Source: Fidelibacterota bacterium | GTDB lineage: Bacteria > Marinisomatota > Marinisomatia > SCGC-AAA003-L08 > TMED6 | Direction: 5' to 3' | Assembly (NCBI GenBank): GCA_014239355.1 | Contig: JAAZYZ010000059.1 | Location: 1 to 6,715 of the forward strand | DNA length: 6,715 nucleotides | Part shown: one piece after another, positions 5,672 through 6,715 of the stretch | Position numbering within the stretch: position 1 is the stretch's first letter | Layout: each line of letters starts with the position of its first letter | Made by a program: the position numbers and the translations under genes | Notes under the pieces: model-generated | The model's input: only the letters and a program-made list of their open reading frames with translations | Told to the model about the DNA's origin: nothing | Databases searched by the model: none

Positions 5672-6558
5672 AGAAAATTGCTGTTTTATTTGGAGGAAAT
5701 TCAAGTGAAAGAGAAGTGTCACTACACACTGGTTTAGCTGTTATTGAAGCAATTAAAGATCGATATCACGTAGAAGGAATAAATGTAGATGATGATTATA
5801 CTTCTTTACATGAAAAATTATTAGATATTGATGTTGTTTTTATTGCATTACATGGTGGTTATGGTGAAGATGGCAGATTGCAAAAATATCTTGAAAAACA
5901 TAACATCAAATATACTGGATCCGATTCTAAGGCTTCTCAAATAGCTATGGATAAAAATAGAACTAAATTAATTGCAAAAAATAATAATATTCCTGTATTA
6001 AATTGGTCAATTTCAAAAAATGTTAATGATTGCAATTTCGATGGTTTAAAATTTCCGTTAATTATCAAACCAAATGATGGTGGGTCAACTATCGGTTTGT
6101 ATTATTGTCAAGATTTAAATGATTTTAAAATAAATATTCAAAAATCTTTTAATGAATCAAAAATTACAATGATTGAAGAATATATAAAAGCACGTGAAGT
6201 ATCTGTCCCTATATTAGATGGCCAAGTATTACCAATCATTGAGATTTTCCCTAAAGGCTTTTTATATGATTATGATTCTAAATATAAAACTCAGGGGAGT
6301 AATTATGAAGTTCCTGCCCAAATAAATAATTCTATTTCTAGAACATTAGCTGATCACGCTTTATTAATTTATAAGAAAATAGGTTGTAGGCATTATGCTA
6401 GAGTAGATTTTTTGTTATCAAATAATAATCATTATTTATTAGAAATTAATACATTGCCAGGTCTAACCAACACAAGTCTATTGCCTAAATCTGCAGAAAA
6501 AATAGGGTTACCTTATAGAGACCTCGTTGAAAAAATTATAGAATTATCATTTTCTTAA
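5668..6558 (+). CDS. ddl: D-alanine-D-alanine ligase
   Basis: Ddl joins two D-alanines with ATP to make the dipeptide that ends the peptidoglycan stem, acting in the cytoplasm. The protein has 296 residues, close to the short DdlB type. Key features are GGNSSEREVS (9-18) with E14 matching catalytic Glu15 of E. coli DdlB, HGGYGEDG (62-69), the ATP-grasp segment KPNDGGSTIG (134-143) with S140 matching Ser150, and the omega loop YDYDSKY (200-206) with Y206 matching Tyr216. Metal ligands are D247, E259 and N261 in RVDF and EIN, followed by TLPGLTNTS (262-270). All catalytic positions appear intact. The ATG overlaps the transporter stop (ATGA), with a modest AAGG at 5654-5657. In many proteobacteria ddl sits between murB/murC and ftsQ; here it is followed by a tRNA gene instead. 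Confidence 0.96.
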   Translation: MKKIAVLFGGNSSEREVSLHTGLAVIEAIKDRYHVEGINVDDDYTSLHEKLLDIDVVFIALHGGYGEDGRLQKYLEKHNIKYTGSDSKASQIAMDKNRTKLIAKNNNIPVLNWSISKNVNDCNFDGLKFPLIIKPNDGGSTIGLYYCQDLNDFKINIQKSFNESKITMIEEYIKAREVSVPILDGQVLPIIEIFPKGFLYDYDSKYKTQGSNYEVPAQINNSISRTLADHALLIYKKIGCRHYARVDFLLSNNNHYLLEINTLPGLTNTSLLPKSAEKIGLPYRDLVEKIIELSFS

Positions 6559-6610
6559 TTAAAAACAAAACAAGTATTGTTTATTATAAATAAAAATTTT
6601 AAATTGCGAG

Positions 6611-6633
6611 GCTATAGTTAGCAGTGCTTTTTT
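6611..6633 (+). terminator. weak hairpin with T-run after ddl, doubtful terminator
   Basis: GCTA (6611-6614) and TAGC (6619-6622) can form a four-base-pair stem with a four-base loop. A run of six T (6628-6633) follows after a five-base gap. The stem is short and the gap is not typical, so this is at best a weak intrinsic terminator for the grxD-transporter-ddl run. The rest of the 88-bp spacer (6559-6646) is AT-rich and contains one other weak hairpin (AAACAA/TTGTTT at 6568-6582). Read-through into the tRNA is equally possible. Confidence 0.2.
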
Positions 6634-6634
6634 A

Positions 6635-6640
6635 TATAAT
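6635..6640 (+). promoter_or_regulatory. possible -10 element of the tRNA-Thr gene
   Basis: A perfect TATAAT ends six bases before the first base of the tRNA. Transcription from it would begin at or within a base or two of the mature 5' end. No good -35 hexamer lies 16-18 bases upstream, so the match may be chance in AT-rich DNA. Confidence 0.35.
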
Positions 6641-6646
6641 AACGAA

Positions 6647-6715
6647 GCCATTGTAGCTCAGTTGGCCAGAGCAGCTGATTTGTAATCAGCGGGTCGGGGG
6701 TTCGAATCCCTCCAA
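6647..6715 (+). tRNA. tRNA-Thr (anticodon TGT), 3' end cut by window edge
   Basis: The cloverleaf folds by eye. The acceptor strand is GCCATTG, followed by TA. The D stem is GCTC/GAGC around a nine-base loop. The anticodon stem is GCTGA/TCAGC with loop TTTGTAA, giving anticodon TGT, which reads ACA threonine codons. The variable loop is GGGTC. The T stem is GGGGG/CCCTC, with one G-T pair, around TTCGAAT. The window ends three bases into the 3' acceptor strand (CAA of the expected CAATGGC), so the last four acceptor bases, the discriminator and any CCA are outside. Confidence 0.95.

Noticed and set aside
6568..6582. AAACAA/TTGTTT inverted repeat after ddl as a terminator
   Set aside because: Only six base pairs with one G-C pair, a three-base loop and no T-run directly after it; too weak to call.
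1..6715. Mobile elements, CRISPR arrays, phage or defence genes
   Set aside because: No transposase or integrase frames, long repeats, regularly spaced repeats or composition breaks were seen; the genes are uniformly AT-rich core functions.

Overview
The window is compact, AT-rich (very roughly 30% G+C) bacterial DNA. Almost all of it is coding, with genes that touch or overlap by 1-4 bases. The proton-translocating transhydrogenase is encoded as three genes with a split alpha subunit (pntAA/pntAB/pntB), an arrangement well known from Alphaproteobacteria such as Rhodospirillum. A CGFS monothiol glutaredoxin of the type common in Alphaproteobacteria is also present. With the low G+C and minimal spacers, this suggests a genome-streamlined AT-rich alphaproteobacterium, for example SAR11 or a similar marine lineage. 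That is an inference, because the window contains no rRNA or other phylogenetic marker.

Layout. Positions 1-80 hold a leader with a possible promoter and a near-perfect 20-bp palindrome. Positions 81-4204 (+) form one run of five genes: pntAA, pntAB, pntB, a plsY-type glycerol-3-phosphate acyltransferase, and a HAD phosphatase resembling phosphoserine phosphatase. From pntAB onward every junction has zero spacing (stop codon directly followed by start codon), so all four genes share one reading frame. plsY has no ATG, GTG or TTG start. It must begin with ATT, which lies 6 bases after the strongest Shine-Dalgarno sequence in the run. A 60-codon gene of unknown function lies on the minus strand at 4201-4383, tail-to-tail with the phosphatase. 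An 86-bp divergent spacer separates it from a second plus-strand run (4470-6558): grxD, a DMT/EamA transporter starting with TTG, and D-alanine-D-alanine ligase, joined by 4-base overlaps. An 88-bp spacer then leads to a tRNA-Thr(TGT) cut off by the window edge.

Function. The first run links redox and energy metabolism (NADH + NADP+ to NADPH, driven by the proton gradient) with the first acylation step of phospholipid synthesis and probably the last step of serine synthesis. The second combines iron-sulfur/glutathione handling, a small-molecule exporter or importer, and cell-wall precursor synthesis. These are mostly core housekeeping functions. I found no mobile element, CRISPR array, phage gene or obvious defence system. 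The points that deserve attention are the ATT start of plsY, two substitutions at functionally important positions (PlsY motif 1 arginine; the PntB channel histidine), and the unidentified minus-strand small gene.
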